A DNA stretch of 64,000 bases. Source: Tetragonia tetragonoides. Taxonomy: Eukaryota > Streptophyta > Magnoliopsida > Caryophyllales > Aizoaceae. Positions 23,468-35,472 of the stretch are shown here, piece after piece; within the stretch, counting starts at the first letter, position 1; the number at the start of each line of letters is the position of its first letter. Where the stretch lies: the NCBI GenBank assembly GCA_038025085.1, contig CM076140.1, positions 18,102,001 through 18,166,000 on the forward strand. Direction: 5' to 3'. The translations under genes were made by a program, and so were the position numbers. Below the pieces are notes generated by a model. The model ran no database searches. It was not told the DNA's origin and saw nothing but the letters and a program-made list of their open reading frames with translations.

Positions 23468-24328
23468 GTCGGGGATGCGGAAGAGACCGCTCGCTTTGCT
23501 TGTTTCGTTGAGCTTGCGAACTTTTGTTATTTGGTTTCGTTCGTTGTTAGCTAGCCTCCGTTTTTTTAGCTGGAAAAAATTGAACTGAACTGAACTGAAT
23601 TAATCTTTTTAATACCATTAACCATTTTAATACCCATTTAATTAAACATATATATTATTGGACTCATTTAAAATATATTCTGAAATCTTTCCAATAACAT
23701 AAGTAACAATATGAATTTATTTCGAAATAAAAAATTAAGTAAGTGATAAATTACTCATAAACTGAAATAAGCTGAACTGAACGGAAGGTGATTTAGGTGA
23801 AATTAACTTGAGGATAAGGATAACACAGCCTTAGAGTTGAATCACTTGCATCGTCCGATCAATGCAAACCAGCACCCTATGAAAGCTAAGTTTTCATTTC
23901 CTTTTTTATCAGTCCACAGATTAGGTGTACAAATTAATTCAAATCACTTTCATTCTGTACAATTCGTTTTCTTCTCCTTATTCATTATCATATAAATTTT
24001 GGAGCAACTCTGCATCGGACAAAAGTTCTCTAAAAGGACACCATCATATGACTTTAAAAAAATGTCTTCCATGAATAATTTTGTTTTTGGGTTCTCAATC
24101 AAGAATATCTAATGTTAACCATAGTGATCGACTATTTTCCTGCACTGGTTTGTAGGCACCTCAAATTAAGGGTGGGAATATGGGATATTCATATATAGTT
24201 TTTTTTGGTGCAAAAGGGTGGGACATTCATATATAATTTAATAGTCCCCTCATCTCATATTCAGGCCATGTCTCACCCATATTTTATACATATAATATTA
24301 GGTATAAATCACTATCATATAACCAAGT
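23468..24328. other. Intergenic, nothing identified
   Basis: A short TGAACTGAACTGAA patch at about 23580-23600 is the only recognisable content. No gene is seen. Confidence 0.4.
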
Positions 24329-24342
24329 AATTAACCACTTAA

Positions 24343-24492
24343 ATAGGGGGTTGAGGAGTTAACCGAGATGGCAAGCTTCTCACTCGAATTTCCAGGAAAT
24401 CTGGGTTTAAGTACGTCTTCTCATCACCACTAGTGAGGATTTATTTCCTCACCCCCTCCTATTAGGCTTCTTACCAATTTAAAAAAAAAATA
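24343..24492 (+). mobile_element. tRNA-derived SINE
   Basis: A perfect 14 bp target duplication, AATTAACCACTTAA, lies at 24329-24342 and 24493-24506. The 150 bp insert has a weak A box (TAACCGAGATGG), a B box-like GGTTTAAGTAC, and an A tail at 24480-24490. The body differs from the minus-strand SINE family seen elsewhere in the window. Confidence 0.85.
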
Positions 24493-24506
24493 AATTAACC
24501 ACTTAA

Positions 24507-25397
24507 TTTTGTTTTTTCTTCTTTTTTACAAGTAAATTAACAAAGGCTATCAAAGAAGAAATTCATATGGCATAGTTGCCCCACAATATGTATGCCGGTG
24601 CAATTTTTAATGCTATACTTTCGAGGTCTCTCTGTCGATATTTTGGTAGTCACCAAGTTGCCATTTCAGTTTGTCTATAATCAGGAAACAACTTGGTTAA
24701 TAACTTATTAGCACTTTAAGTAGCTGGCACTTTAAGTAGATTTTTGCCCTAAATACTATAATAGAGTGTTCATTTACACTAAATTATCCTTTGATTAAAA
24801 AAAATAAAGAAAACCCATAAGGAAGCTTTAATCTGAATTTGCTTACCTTTGAAAGCTTCAAATCTGAATATTTAAGTTAATCCCATAAGGAAACCAATTC
24901 AGTGCAAGTGGTCATTTCTCTGCTCTCACAGCTGAAGTCATCTAATTTCTTTTTTTTTCCCCAAAGAATATCCAAAATTTTATGTTAGGTAACGATATGA
25001 CTAGTAATTTTGATGACTGTGTCTACAAAACTCAATTTCGATACATGTCATTTTCATCGGATAATGCTGAGAATAAAAATACAACTTCTAAGGAAATGAT
25101 GAAGCACATAGTAAGACACACACAACATTGCTTACAAATAAACGTCATCTTAGTGTGTATTTGGATCAAGTTGGGTCGAATGTTAGTTGCCTAACTCTTA
25201 AACAATAATTGTAAGAAAAATAAACTTATCACGTCCTCTCGGACAACAAATTGTGACGAAATATTCCACTTAAATTTTGAGTTTTAATGTACCACTTTTT
25301 AGTTAGTTAACGGTCACGTGACTCGTGAGTGTCTCTACCATGTTTAGAGATTTAAGTTTGTCCTATTTCCACAGTCTACAAAGATGTAATAATAAAG
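24507..25397. other. Intergenic, nothing identified
   Basis: AT-rich DNA up to the copia element. One short open frame at 24982-25194 shows no recognisable domain. The last 5 bp, TAAAG (25393-25397), are the target duplication of the copia insertion. Confidence 0.4.
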
Positions 25398-25595
25398 TGT
25401 TACAAGATCTCTGCGAGATTTCAGGCGTGACTTATGGAAAGTTCGGTTCCGCCTATTTATGGCAAGTTATCATAGAGCTTGATTTCATTTAGGATTGTTT
25501 CCATATATTAAAAGATATGTATAGTTAACCTAGGGTTGTATATATATTCCGTGATAATCAATACAGAAAGCATCTTTTCTGCCTCAATCTTGTCA
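25398..25595 (+). repeat. 5' LTR of copia element
   Basis: 198 bp, beginning TGTTACAAGATCTC and ending CTTGTCA. It contains TATATATATTCC near 25540, a likely TATA region for element transcription. Confidence 0.96.
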
Positions 25596-25607
25596 TGGTA
25601 TCAGCGC
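25596..25607 (+). promoter_or_regulatory. Primer-binding site, initiator-Met tRNA type
   Basis: TGGTATCAGCGC directly follows the 5' LTR. It differs at one base from TGGTATCAGAGC, the common plant copia primer site complementary to the initiator methionine tRNA 3' end. Confidence 0.9.
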
Positions 25608-25667
25608 GTGAAAGATCCTTAAACAAAACCCTAAACAAAAACACAAAAAAACCTTGAACCCTAAACA

Positions 25668-28600
25668 ATGGCCGTGGAAGATCCACCACCAAAAATTGAC
25701 TCAAAATCCCCTTATTTCCTAGGTCCTCAAGATCGACCTGGTGATTTTATTACTGCAGCAAGATTTAATGGCGAAAATAATGATGATTGGGCTGGTGAAA
25801 TTGAAACCGCCCTTCAAGCTCGAAGAAAATTTGGATTTTTAGATGGTACGATTGTATCTCTAACACCTCCTTACACACAAGATGATTGGAATACAATTCA
25901 AGCCTTGTTGGTATCTTGGATTATGAATACCATCACAGCAGAAGTGAAAAGTACCTTGTCTAAATATAAAGACGCCACGCGTCTATGGGAGACACTTAAA
26001 GAGAGATTTGCTCTTACGAATGGACCACGCATACAGCAATTAAAGGCGGCCATCTCTAACTGTAAGCGAACCAAATCCATGTCAGTTGCTTCTTACTATG
26101 GAAAACTCACGGCTCTATGGGAGAAATTACATAACCCTGAACCCTTGATTACTTGTTCTTGCTGTACAAAGTGTACCGCAGGCCTTGAACATGAGCGTCG
26201 CCGTGCAAAGGACATGCTTCATGAATTTCTAATGGGTTTATATACCCCATCTTATGGTCCTTTGCGATCAAATATTCTTGCTCAAGATCCTCTTCCCTCT
26301 CTCAGCCGTGCCTATCAGTTAGTTATTCAAGATGAAAGAGTCAGAACGTCTTCGGCTCTGCCTGAGGAGACATCCGACGTGGTTGGATTTTCTGTGCGAA
26401 CTAGTGGGCGCACACGAGGCAAAATAGAGAAACATGATAAATCACATCTTTCTCGCACCTACTGTAAGAAGACAGGCCACGAAGTAACTAATTGCTTCGA
26501 AATTCATGTATATCCAGAATGGTGGGAGGATCGTGTGAAGTCTGACAGCGGATCAGGTATGACCAAACTGATGATTGGTCGTAACCAAAAACCAACGACC
26601 TCTTCATCTTCTCTTCGGACAGGACGTGGTCGAGGGGGAGGGGGGGTTCGTGCCAATGTTGTTGTTGTTTCAGAACCCACTGGAACACCATCTGCAGAAT
26701 TATTTTCTGCTGATCAGTGGAAGGCGCTTGCAAGTGTTTTTGGTAATATGACTGTTTCCGGTAATCGTTTGAGTGGTAAGATTAATGGTCACTCTTGGAT
26801 TATTGATACAGGTACATCTAATCATGTTACTGGTAATCTTTCTCTATTATTTGATGCGAAATACATCTTATGTCTCGTTGGTCTTCCTGATGGAAAGAAA
26901 GTGGTTGCAACAAAGAAGGGATCACTACGATTGTCGGATGCTATGACTCTCACTCATGTTCTTTATGTCCCTCTCTTGAATTGCATCTTATTGTCTTTGT
27001 CACAATTGTGTGATGATTTGGATAGTATTGTCATTTTTAATCGATATGTGTGTGCTATATAGGACCAAACGAGGAAGCTGATTGGAACGGGAAGTAAGCA
27101 AGATGGACTCTACTACTTCAAGGGACCACAAACTGTGCAGGCAATCACAGTGGACGCGGACGCTTCTTCTTTGGCTCTTTGGCATGCTAGGATGGGGCAT
27201 CCTTCAGAAAAAGTAGTAAAATTGCTCCCTCCCGTTTGTAATTCTAAAGGTAGTTTGAATAAAGCCTGTGAAATGTGTTTTAGAGCTAAACATCCCAGAG
27301 AAAAATTTTCTTTGAGTGAGAATAAAGCTAGTCAAATTTTTGAACTAATTCATATTGATTTGTGGGGCGGCTATCGTCTTACATCTTCTTGTGGTGCTAG
27401 ATAATTTTTGACTATTGTGGATGATTTTTCTCGGGATGTGTGGGTTTATTTAATGGATGATAAAACAGAGGTCTTTTCTAAATTTATGTCCTTTGTTGCT
27501 ATGGTTGAGCGAAAATTTTCTCAAACCATAAAAATTGTTCGGAGTGATAATGGAACGGAATTCCGGTGTTTGCTTGGTTATTTTACTGCTTGTGGTATCT
27601 TATTTCAAACCTCATGTACTGGGACACCACAACAAAATGGGAGAGTTGAAAGGAAACATAAATACATTCTAAATGTTGCCCGCGCCTTGCGCTTCCAAGC
27701 AAATTTGCCTATTTATTTTTTGGGGGAGAGTGTTTTGACCGCTACCCATTTAATCAATAGAACTCCTTCCACTGTCCTTGACAATCACACTCCTTTTGAG
27801 AAATTGTTTGGTTATTCTCTATCTTATAATGCCATTCGAATGTTTGGGTCTTTACGTTTTGCCCACAACCAAGAGACAAAGGGAGATAAATTTGCAAGTC
27901 GTAGCCGTAAATGTATATTTGTTGGGTATCCTTTTGGTCAAAAGGGATGGAGGCTTTATGATTTTGATAAACATGAGTTCTTTGTGTCAAGAGACGTAAA
28001 ATTCTTTGAAGAGATTTTTCCCTTTGTTGACACGAAGCTAGCAATATTAGGCCAACGGATCACTTTGATATGGATGTGGATATTGATTTAGACTTTGCAG
28101 AATTTTTGGAAGACTCCACTGTTGACACTGTCCCTAATACCAGGGATACAACAGATGAGGGTCTAGATGTGCCTCTTATCCCCAATGACCCTAATTCCTC
28201 TGCCACTGTCAATACTAGGTCTGACCAAACCACAAGTCAGGCAAGCCCAATAGAAATAAAACAGCCTAGTGTTGTGGACGACTCTGTCCAAACTGGGTCT
28301 GGGTCTGACCATACTGAAGAACAGGCAGGCTTAAATAATCAAGGTTCCGAAGAAGTTTTGGGTCGTGGAAAGCGCACTAAAACCCCTTCAGTGCTCCTAA
28401 AGGATTTTGTTACTCACAGCCTTGTTAAAGAGAGTCCATCGAACACTGCTACTTCCCTTCCACAGCATACCTCAGGTACTCCTTTTCCTATAGCACATTA
28501 TATTAATTGAAACAATTTCTCTCTTCCCTATCCCAAGTTTCTTGCAGCTGTTACTACAGGAGAGGAACCTCGGTCTTTTAAGGAGGCCATGAAAGATGAT

Positions 28601-30091
28601 GGGTGAAAGAAGGCTATGCAAGAGGAAATTAAAGCCTTGAAGGAGTGGACTCTCGAATCACTTCCACCTGGCAAGCGTGCACTGGGAAATCAATGGGTTT
28701 ATAAGAGGAAATACCTCTCCAATGGAGATCTTGAGCGGTGAAAAGCTCGCTTGGTTATTTTTGAAAATCATCAAATCGAAGGCTTGGATTATTCTGAGAC
28801 CTTTGCTCCCGTTGCCAAAATGGCAACCATTCGTGCCTTCTTAGCTATTGCCGCTTCCAAGAATTGGGAACTTCACCAAATGGATGTTCACAATGCCTTT
28901 CTTCATGGTGATCTTGATGAGGAAGTTTATATGAAATTGCCTTTTGGCTTCACGTCAGCGGAGCCAAATCTGGTATGTCGTCTTAGCAAATCTTTATATG
29001 GCTTAAAACAGGCACCCCGTTGTTGGTTTGCAAAACTGGTAACTGCTTTGAAAGAATATGGCTTTCTTCAGTCTTACTCCGATTACTCCCTATTTACTTA
29101 CACTAAAGATGGCGTCCAGCTTAATGTCTTGGTATATGTTGATGATTTAATTATTTCTGACAATAATTCTGTTGCTTTAAGTGCTTTCAAGGCCTATTTG
29201 GGTGATTGTTTTCATATGAAAGACCTTGGTCAACTTAAATATTTTCTGGGTATTGAGGTAGCTCGGAGTACGGCTGGCTTATTTCTTTGTCAAAGAAAGT
29301 ATACTCTTGACATTATTACTGAGGTCGGCCTCTTGGGGACAAAACCAGCAGATACTCCTATTGAGCAAAATCACAAGTTAGGCCATGCCATTGGTGCCAA
29401 ACTTGATGATCCGGAATCCTATCGGCGCCTTGTAGGTCGTCTTGTGTATTTATCTGTCACACGACCTGACTTGGCATATTCGGTTCATCTTTTATCTCAA
29501 TTTATGCAAGATCCTCACCAAGAGCATTGGGAGGCCGCTCTACGGGTTGTGCGTTATTTAAAGGGAACTCCAGGTCAAGGTATTTTATTGCAAGCTGACA
29601 GTGACTTATCTTTAAATGGATGGTGTGAATCGGATTGGGCTGCCTGCCCCCTCACACGGCGATCCTTAACGGGTTGGCTGGTATTCCTTGGTCAATCACC
29701 TATCTCATGGAAAACAAAGAAGCAAACTACTGTCTCAAAGTCTTCCGCTGAAGCAAAATATCGCTCCATGGCTGCCATCACATGTGAGCTCAAGTGGTTG
29801 AAAGGTTTGTTATTAAGCTTGGGTGTTCATCATCCCAAAGCTATACCACTGTTTTGTGATAGCCAATCGGCTTTACATATTGCCCGCAATCCTGTTTATC
29901 ATGAACGCACGAAGCATATTGAAGTTGATTGTCACTTTGTTCGTGATGCTATTACCGAAGGTCTGATTGCCCCTTCGTATATCCCTACGACAGTGCAATT
30001 GGCTGATTTATTTACAAAAGCTCTGGGCAGGAAGCAGTTTGATCTATTACTCAGCGAGTTGGGCATCGTGAACCCCCATGCTCCAACTTGA
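25668..30091 (+). pseudogene. Copia gag-pol polyprotein, broken
   Basis: The frame opens MAVEDPPPKIDSKSPYFLGP at 25668. Gag holds RFNGENNDDWAGEIETALQA and a zinc knuckle-like CKKTGHEVTNC. The protease has SWIIDTGTSNHVTG, where DTG is the catalytic triad. The integrase has the zinc-binding start (HARMGHP, CEMCFRAKH) and the core IVDDFSRDVWVYL, SDNGTEF and GRVERKH. The reverse transcriptase has YVDDLIIS near 29130. RNase H has SSAEAKYRSMA. In-frame stops lie at 27060, 27402, 28508, 28604 and 28739, and a frameshift lies between about 28035 and 28070. Otherwise the length and order match an intact element, so decay is by point mutation. Confidence 0.95.
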
Positions 30092-30098
30092 GGGGGGA
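30088..30098 (+). promoter_or_regulatory. Polypurine tract
   Basis: TTGAGGGGGGA lies directly before the 3' LTR and overlaps the polyprotein stop codon (30089-30091). It would prime plus-strand DNA synthesis. Confidence 0.9.
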
Positions 30099-30296
30099 TG
30101 TTACGAGATCTCTGCGAGATTTCAGGCGTGACTTATGGAAATTTCGGTTCCGCCTATTTATGGCAAGTTATCATAGAGTTTGATTTCGTTTAGGATTGTT
30201 TCTATATATTAAAAGATATGTATAGTTAACTTAGGGTTGTATATATATTCCGTGATAATCAATACAGAAAGCATCTTTTCTGCCTCAATCTTGTCA
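30099..30296 (+). repeat. 3' LTR of copia element
   Basis: 198 bp, beginning TGTTACGAGATCTC and ending CTTGTCA. It differs from the 5' LTR by six substitutions and no indels. Confidence 0.96.
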
Positions 30297-30301
30297 TAAA
30301 G

Positions 30302-31122
30302 GCATGAAAAATTGTATTTCCGAATTTTTCCATTATCTATCGGTTTCAATTTTCAATAGAGTTGTTTATGAGATTGACTCAATATCAAGTCACTTCTACA
30401 GCCAAGCATAACGTCAAAATATACATAATATCATATCTGTCTACATACCTCACATTGAGACCGCTTTATATGAGTTCTTGTTTTCAACGTTGAGAATGAA
30501 GACTCCCATAATTCGAGCTTCATGCCTCTCGACTCATTGCTCCAATGTTAATGTGTGAAGTAATTAACCAACTTAAATCAAAAGGTTAAGCTAGCTAATG
30601 TCCCACTAGCTAGTAAGTATCTAATGCATCCGATTATTTTATTTACATTTAGTTTGCTTAGTCATGACACAGTGTCATCAAACTGTACAACATAATATCA
30701 ATCGGCTAATAAGAAAAGTGAAATCTTAATTTAATAATGAATCAGGATTCAGGTGTGTACACTGTCCCTGACTCAGTTGATTCCTACAAATTGTGATTTT
30801 AACTCTCTTAAACTAAGCATCATCATCCTAATTTTAAATTACAAATGGTATCTTCATGTTCTATAAAATAATCCTCTATTATTGGAAGTATGATGTCAAC
30901 TTAGAGAATTGGACAGTGGTGATCAAGGGACTTTTAAGTCATAATTTATATAATAAATGGAGATAGAAAAGGGGTTCATGTTCATACTTTGGGAGTCTTA
31001 ACTCATAATACTAGATCATCATGCATGATCATAAAGAAAAGAAAAAACAAGAAGCTTGTTCTATACAAAAGTCTTAACAGATTGCAAGTGGGAAGTAATA
31101 CGGAGTATTGCATTTGTAAAGG
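30302..31122. other. Intergenic, nothing identified
   Basis: AT-rich DNA without recognisable coding or repeat structure between the copia and CACTA elements. Confidence 0.4.
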
Positions 31123-31125
31123 ATA

Positions 31126-31740
31126 CACTACAAGAAAAACTGAGATTTGCGACCGAACAAAACGGTCGCTGGAAGGTTGGAATCGGTCGCTAAACGTAAT
31201 TAGCGACCGTATTTAAATATTAGCGTCCGATCGACCATGGTAGCTAAAACCCTGGACGCTAATTGTTTTAGCGTCCAATTCTACAGACGCCAAAAGTGAG
31301 CGTCTGAAACTAGCGTCCTTAAGTCAGACGCTAATCTGCAATTAAAATAAAAAAAAAAAACACAAATTATTTCCCCAGTAATGTCCATCCACAACGCACA
31401 GACCACCACATTTCACCCCCAGCCACTCCACCCTCTCCTCACCACCTAGCACCTAACCCTAACCCTAACCCTAACCCTAACCTTTACCTGTACCTGTAAC
31501 GTAACAGAGGAGGAGAAGAAGAAATCGACAAATACAGAGACGAAATCGAGAAATACAACAAAGGAGAAGAGATCGAGAAATACAATGAAAGAGAAGTTAT
31601 ATAAAACTTACAGATCATCAGAAGGTGAAATCCGCTTAAGACAATATGCCACAGCTCCCATGGATTTCAAGAGTAAAAGAAGACTTACAAGATCTAAGAC
31701 GAAGAGTACAAATGAAAATTCTCGAAAATGACAACAACAA

Positions 31741-31777
<37 letters not shown>

Positions 31778-32589
31778 GAAATAATCAAAATTATCGAAAT
31801 TGCAACAAAAACAAAAATCAATCAAAATTACAACACATCGCAAAAAATCAATCGCGAATTCTGGAAAATAACGACAAAGCAAAAAACTAAATGAAAATTA
31901 CAAAAAGAAGCAAAATTTCATCTATACTTCATGAAAATCACAGTAAAAGCAAATACCGATGCTAGATCTAACAACCTTGTAGCAAGATAGTTCGAAAATT
32001 GACAAGTACAAGCCCTAAAAAAAATTAGCTTGCTATTGATTTTTTCGCTGAATTCTTCGTTTCCGAAAAGGTTGCAAATCTCATGAATCATTTGTGGTCA
32101 GATCGTTCTGGTTTTCTCTATCCTCCGGTGAAGAACTATCAAACAACTTCGATTGTGAATGCTAGCTAGTTAGGGTTTGAGCCATGAGAAAGGGGGAGAG
32201 GAAATATTGGTAGAGCAGAGAGAATGAAACATGGAGTGAGAAGAGGAGAGAGAAAGAAACATGGAGAGAGAAATAAAAATAGCTAGAGTGAGTAAAACTA
32301 AGGGCGGACAAAACAATGTGGGGGGTGGGTGGGGTCTGTTACTCTTCTTTGCTTTGAATATCAAAGGGTTTTCACATTTGAATGCCTAAAATAAATAAAA
32401 ATTAATACAAAAAGAAGAATGCAGTGCTTTTGTCGATTATGTGAAGCTGCGTCAAAATTTTGTTTTTCGGACGCCAAATTTGCGATCGAACTCATATCGG
32501 TCGCTAAAATGAAAAATCGGTCGCTAATTCGCTACCGATTATGATCGGTCTCAAAAAATCGATCGCTAATCGTCCATTTTCTTGTAGTG
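31126..32589. mobile_element. Non-autonomous CACTA (En/Spm) element
   Basis: The termini are CACTACAAGAAAA and TTTTCTTGTAGTG, the classic CACTA ends. ATA duplications flank both sides (31123-31125 and 32590-32592). Subterminal regions carry repeated GCGACCG and AGCGTCC motifs in both orientations, the expected transposase-binding architecture. At 1464 bp it has no transposase. The interior contains a telomere-like CCCTAA array, an A run (31742-31772) and GAGAGAAA-rich DNA that may be captured host sequence. Confidence 0.96.
31452..31482 (+). repeat. Interstitial CCCTAA array inside CACTA
   Basis: About five tandem CCCTAA hexamers. The unit is 6 bp, not the 7 bp CCCTAAA unit usual at plant telomeres, so this is either a diverged telomere-type patch or a simple repeat. 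Confidence 0.85.
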
Positions 32590-32609
32590 ATATAGCAATA
32601 TAGCCTATA

Positions 32610-32907
32610 GGCTATGTTTGGCACGAAAAGTTAGCTTTTCAATAAAAGGTACAGCTTGAAGTTTGCAGCGCGCAAGTATTTTTTACTCGTTGTTACCAAA
32701 CAGTTTGTCATTAGATTTTCAATTTGCAGCTACAACTATAGCTCATCTCGTGAAAGCTATCCCTGCAAGCTTTCACCTGCAGCTACAACTACAGCTAGTT
32801 TATTAACATTTTGTAACCTTTTTTTTTTTTTAACAATTTTCCACTTATTTATTTCCTTAATTTATATTTGACAATTACAGTTACAACTAGTTTTGCCAAA
32901 CATAGCC
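32610..32907. mobile_element. MITE with GGCTATGTTTGGCA ends
   Basis: Perfect 14 bp inverted termini, GGCTATGTTTGGCA and TGCCAAACATAGCC, bound 298 bp. The interior has repeated GCAGCTACAACTA motifs. ATA flanks both ends (32607-32609 and 32908-32910), which is neither the TWA of Harbinger nor 8 bp of hAT, so the superfamily is unsettled. It lies 20 bp beyond the CACTA element. Confidence 0.75.
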
Positions 32908-33031
32908 ATAATATAAGAGAGAAAATTCTTATTAGAATTATTATTGTTATTTCCATGGAATAAGTATTTCTGCTAGAAGTGAAGACATTTACAACGCAAT
33001 AAAGTAAATTATCATACAATTAGGTATAAAT

Positions 33032-34920
33032 TGTTGGATGATGCTTCAAAGCAAAATCTAAAAGCCCATATAAATCTTTTGTCCCACATTGGTAGAATAA
33101 AAGAGGAGAATAACCTTTATATATGGAAGTGTCTCCTTTAATTTTTGAACTAAGAGATAAGTAAAGACTCTTTCCAAACCTGTGTGTCACCGCCATCCGG
33201 ACGAGGGTGTATTTTGAGCTGACTTCTTATTTTCCGGCTTTTTGACCATTTGGTTACCGATTTTCATCCCCTATAAATATTCATTCCTCCAGTTTATTTG
33301 AGATACACAAAAGCACATACATTTTCTCTTATTCTCTTGGCAGTCAGTTTATTGCTCTCAGGCCGGCTCGAGTACACCAGAATGTTGGTTGTTGTGTTGG
33401 TGGATTGAAAAACATGAGTGAATCTATTATTACTACTGATACTGCTCCTATGTTCCCAAATTTTTTCGTTTCTGACATATCGGAATTAGATCCGCTTGAT
33501 AGAAAGAAATATAACATGTGATTTGATAAGAGGAAAATTTTCTTGGACAGATTGGTGTTAAGTATGCTTTAATTGTTGATACGACTCTTTTTAATTCCAT
33601 TAGAGATTTTAATAAGGATAATAGGATTTGTCGTTGTATGTTGTTGATGACTACTCCCTCCGAATCACAAATAACTTTACATTGGACTTTTTGGAGTCAA
33701 AGTTAACAAACTTTGACCATTTGTTAATGAAAATTATAAAGTTTTACAATACAAATATACTTTTGCTAGATTCATTTTAAATAGTAGTTTAAAAAAAAAC
33801 TAATTTTTATATTAATATAATAAGAGTTATACGTGGTCAAAGTAGTGTCTTGAAGACCGGAAAAAGTCCAACGTAATGTTATTTGTGGTCCGAAGGGAGT
33901 ACTTCTTTATACCAAATTTATAGTAAGTTGAAATAGTTAAAGAAATCTAGCCTGCCATGCCCTAAAACTGAAGTATGGTTCTAATGACTTTGAGAAATGG
34001 AAATATGCTTGTAGTAGATGGTTTAAGTTTGAGATGGTTGATCATATATGCTGGATCAAGTTCATCACTTCATGTGTATGAAAATTTGGTTGTTGAAATT
34101 CTTGCTTAAGGGATGAAATTTTGTGAGGTTTTTCAAGTTAGCTAACTGTTTACTTGATAAATTGCCGAAATCTTGGGAGAATCATGTTCATTTTATAAGG
34201 CGCAAACAGAAAACTATTATTCTAAAGGTGTTTGTGTCATATATCAAGATTGCGGACTATCCAGGCCAAAGGGAAGTCGATCGATCATTCATCTTATACT
34301 GCTAACCTTATTATTGAACAAAAGAATATTATTATTGCAGGTAAACATGAGAGGAACAAGCCTAAAAAGACAAAGCTCAAGCAAATCTGATTGAAGATGT
34401 TATTGTTGCCATGTTGTTCAAGATCAACCTTGTGGGTAATACTGTAGAATGGATAGTGGACACCGAGGCAACAAGGTATTGATGTACCAATCGAGACATG
34501 TTTCATATTGGTAGAATATAAGAAGAGAAGATCCTTTATATATAGGAGTGTGCTTTTAGTATGTGAACTAAGAGATAAGGAAAGACTATTCCCACACAAC
34601 GCGTGTACCGCTGCCCATTCGGGCCGGGCGAGTGGTGGGTGTTGGGTTGGTTTATTTCCATGCCAAATTTTGACCGTTTGATTATTTTGACTTATGAAAT
34701 CTTTGTAACCGTTACATAATCAATCCCATTATTCTCTTCCATAAATTCCACCCAACAATAATTGTTTGCTTCGGATACATATTTCCATCCCCTATAAATA
34801 TTCATTGCTCTAGTTCATTTGAGATACACAAATTCACATACGTCTTCTCTTGGCAGTAGTTCAGTCGTGTGTGGGCAAATTCGACTCTAGGGCAATGATT
34901 CATCACGACACGACCTTGTT
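33032..34920 (+). mobile_element. Decayed, internally deleted copia relic
   Basis: Two long-diverged direct repeats, about 33090-33360 and 34500-34860, share TTGGTAGAAT, GTGAACTAAGAGATAAG, a CCATCCCCTATAAATATTCAT box and TTTGAGATACACAAA. They look like LTRs with a TATA box. Between them a broken gag-like reading begins MSESIITTDTAPMFPNFF at about 33414. It continues as WKYACSRWFKFEMVDH, then PKSWENHVHFIRRKQ, and ends near a protease-like EWIVDTEAT. No integrase or reverse transcriptase is present. A Stowaway element interrupts the gag region and an hAT element abuts the right side. Confidence 0.75.
33654..33899. mobile_element. Stowaway MITE nested in copia relic
   Basis: The termini are CTCCCTCCGAATCACAAATA and, read inward from the right, CTCCCTTCGGACCACAAATA. 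TA flanks both sides (33652-33653 and 33900-33901). The 246 bp length and TIR are typical of Stowaway (Tc1/mariner). It splits the gag-like region, so it arrived later. Confidence 0.93.
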
Positions 34921-34922
34921 AC

Positions 34923-35464
34923 TAGGGGTGAGCATGGGTGGGTAGCCGCCTAAAATACCTGGAACTGGTTACTACGGGTCCTGAAATCTGGGAACTGGTA
35001 ATGAAACTGGTTACCAAGGATCCTGAAATCTAGGAACTGGTACTGGAACTGGCGGGTACCGATTCCGGGACCAAGTACCCATTTTCACTTTTTCATAGAA
35101 TTTTTTGTTCTCTTTTTTCCCCAAAACTTAATATTATTTTATACAACTCTCTTTAATAAACCATCTATTACTAAAATTTACCTAATATGATAATATTAGA
35201 ACCCAAAAACGAAGATACAAAAACAATAATTAATAAAACTCAATGCCACATCAAAGTATGAAACTCATAAACTGGATCTTGGAATTGGTCCAGCTGGGTA
35301 CCTGGTCCCAAAAACTAGTACCCGGAACTGGTACTGGTTCCAACCAGTTCCGAAATTATGGAACCAGAACTGGTCCACGTGGGACTGGTTCCAAGTCTGG
35401 ACCCACTGGATCCTGACCGGTTTCCAATCCAGAACCAGGTACTTGGTCCCATTGCTCACCCCTA
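34923..35464. mobile_element. Non-autonomous hAT element, copy 2
   Basis: Perfect inverted ends TAGGGGTGAGCA and TGCTCACCCCTA are flanked by a perfect 8 bp duplication, CTTGTTAC, at 34915-34922 and 35465-35472. The 542 bp interior is dense in GGAACTGGTA, GGTACC and GGGACC motifs in both orientations and lacks a transposase. It is related to the copy at 7891-8516. It sits at the right margin of the copia relic. Confidence 0.95.
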
Positions 35465-35472
35465 CTTGTTAC

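Larger units (their letters stand above)
25398..30296 (+). mobile_element. Ty1/copia LTR retrotransposon, inactivated
   Basis: Two 198 bp LTRs, both TGTTAC to TTGTCA, are flanked by a perfect 5 bp target duplication, TAAAG (25393-25397 and 30297-30301). A primer-binding site and polypurine tract are in place. The polyprotein order gag, protease, integrase, reverse transcriptase, RNase H defines copia. By eye the LTRs differ at six positions, all substitutions, about 97 percent identity, so the insertion is moderately young. The short LTR would fit the Ale/Retrofit lineage, which is an inference only. The insertion is complete. Confidence 0.97.

Noticed and set aside
31452..31482. True chromosome end or telomere
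   Set aside because: Only about five hexamers, of a 6 bp and not 7 bp unit, buried inside a complete CACTA element.
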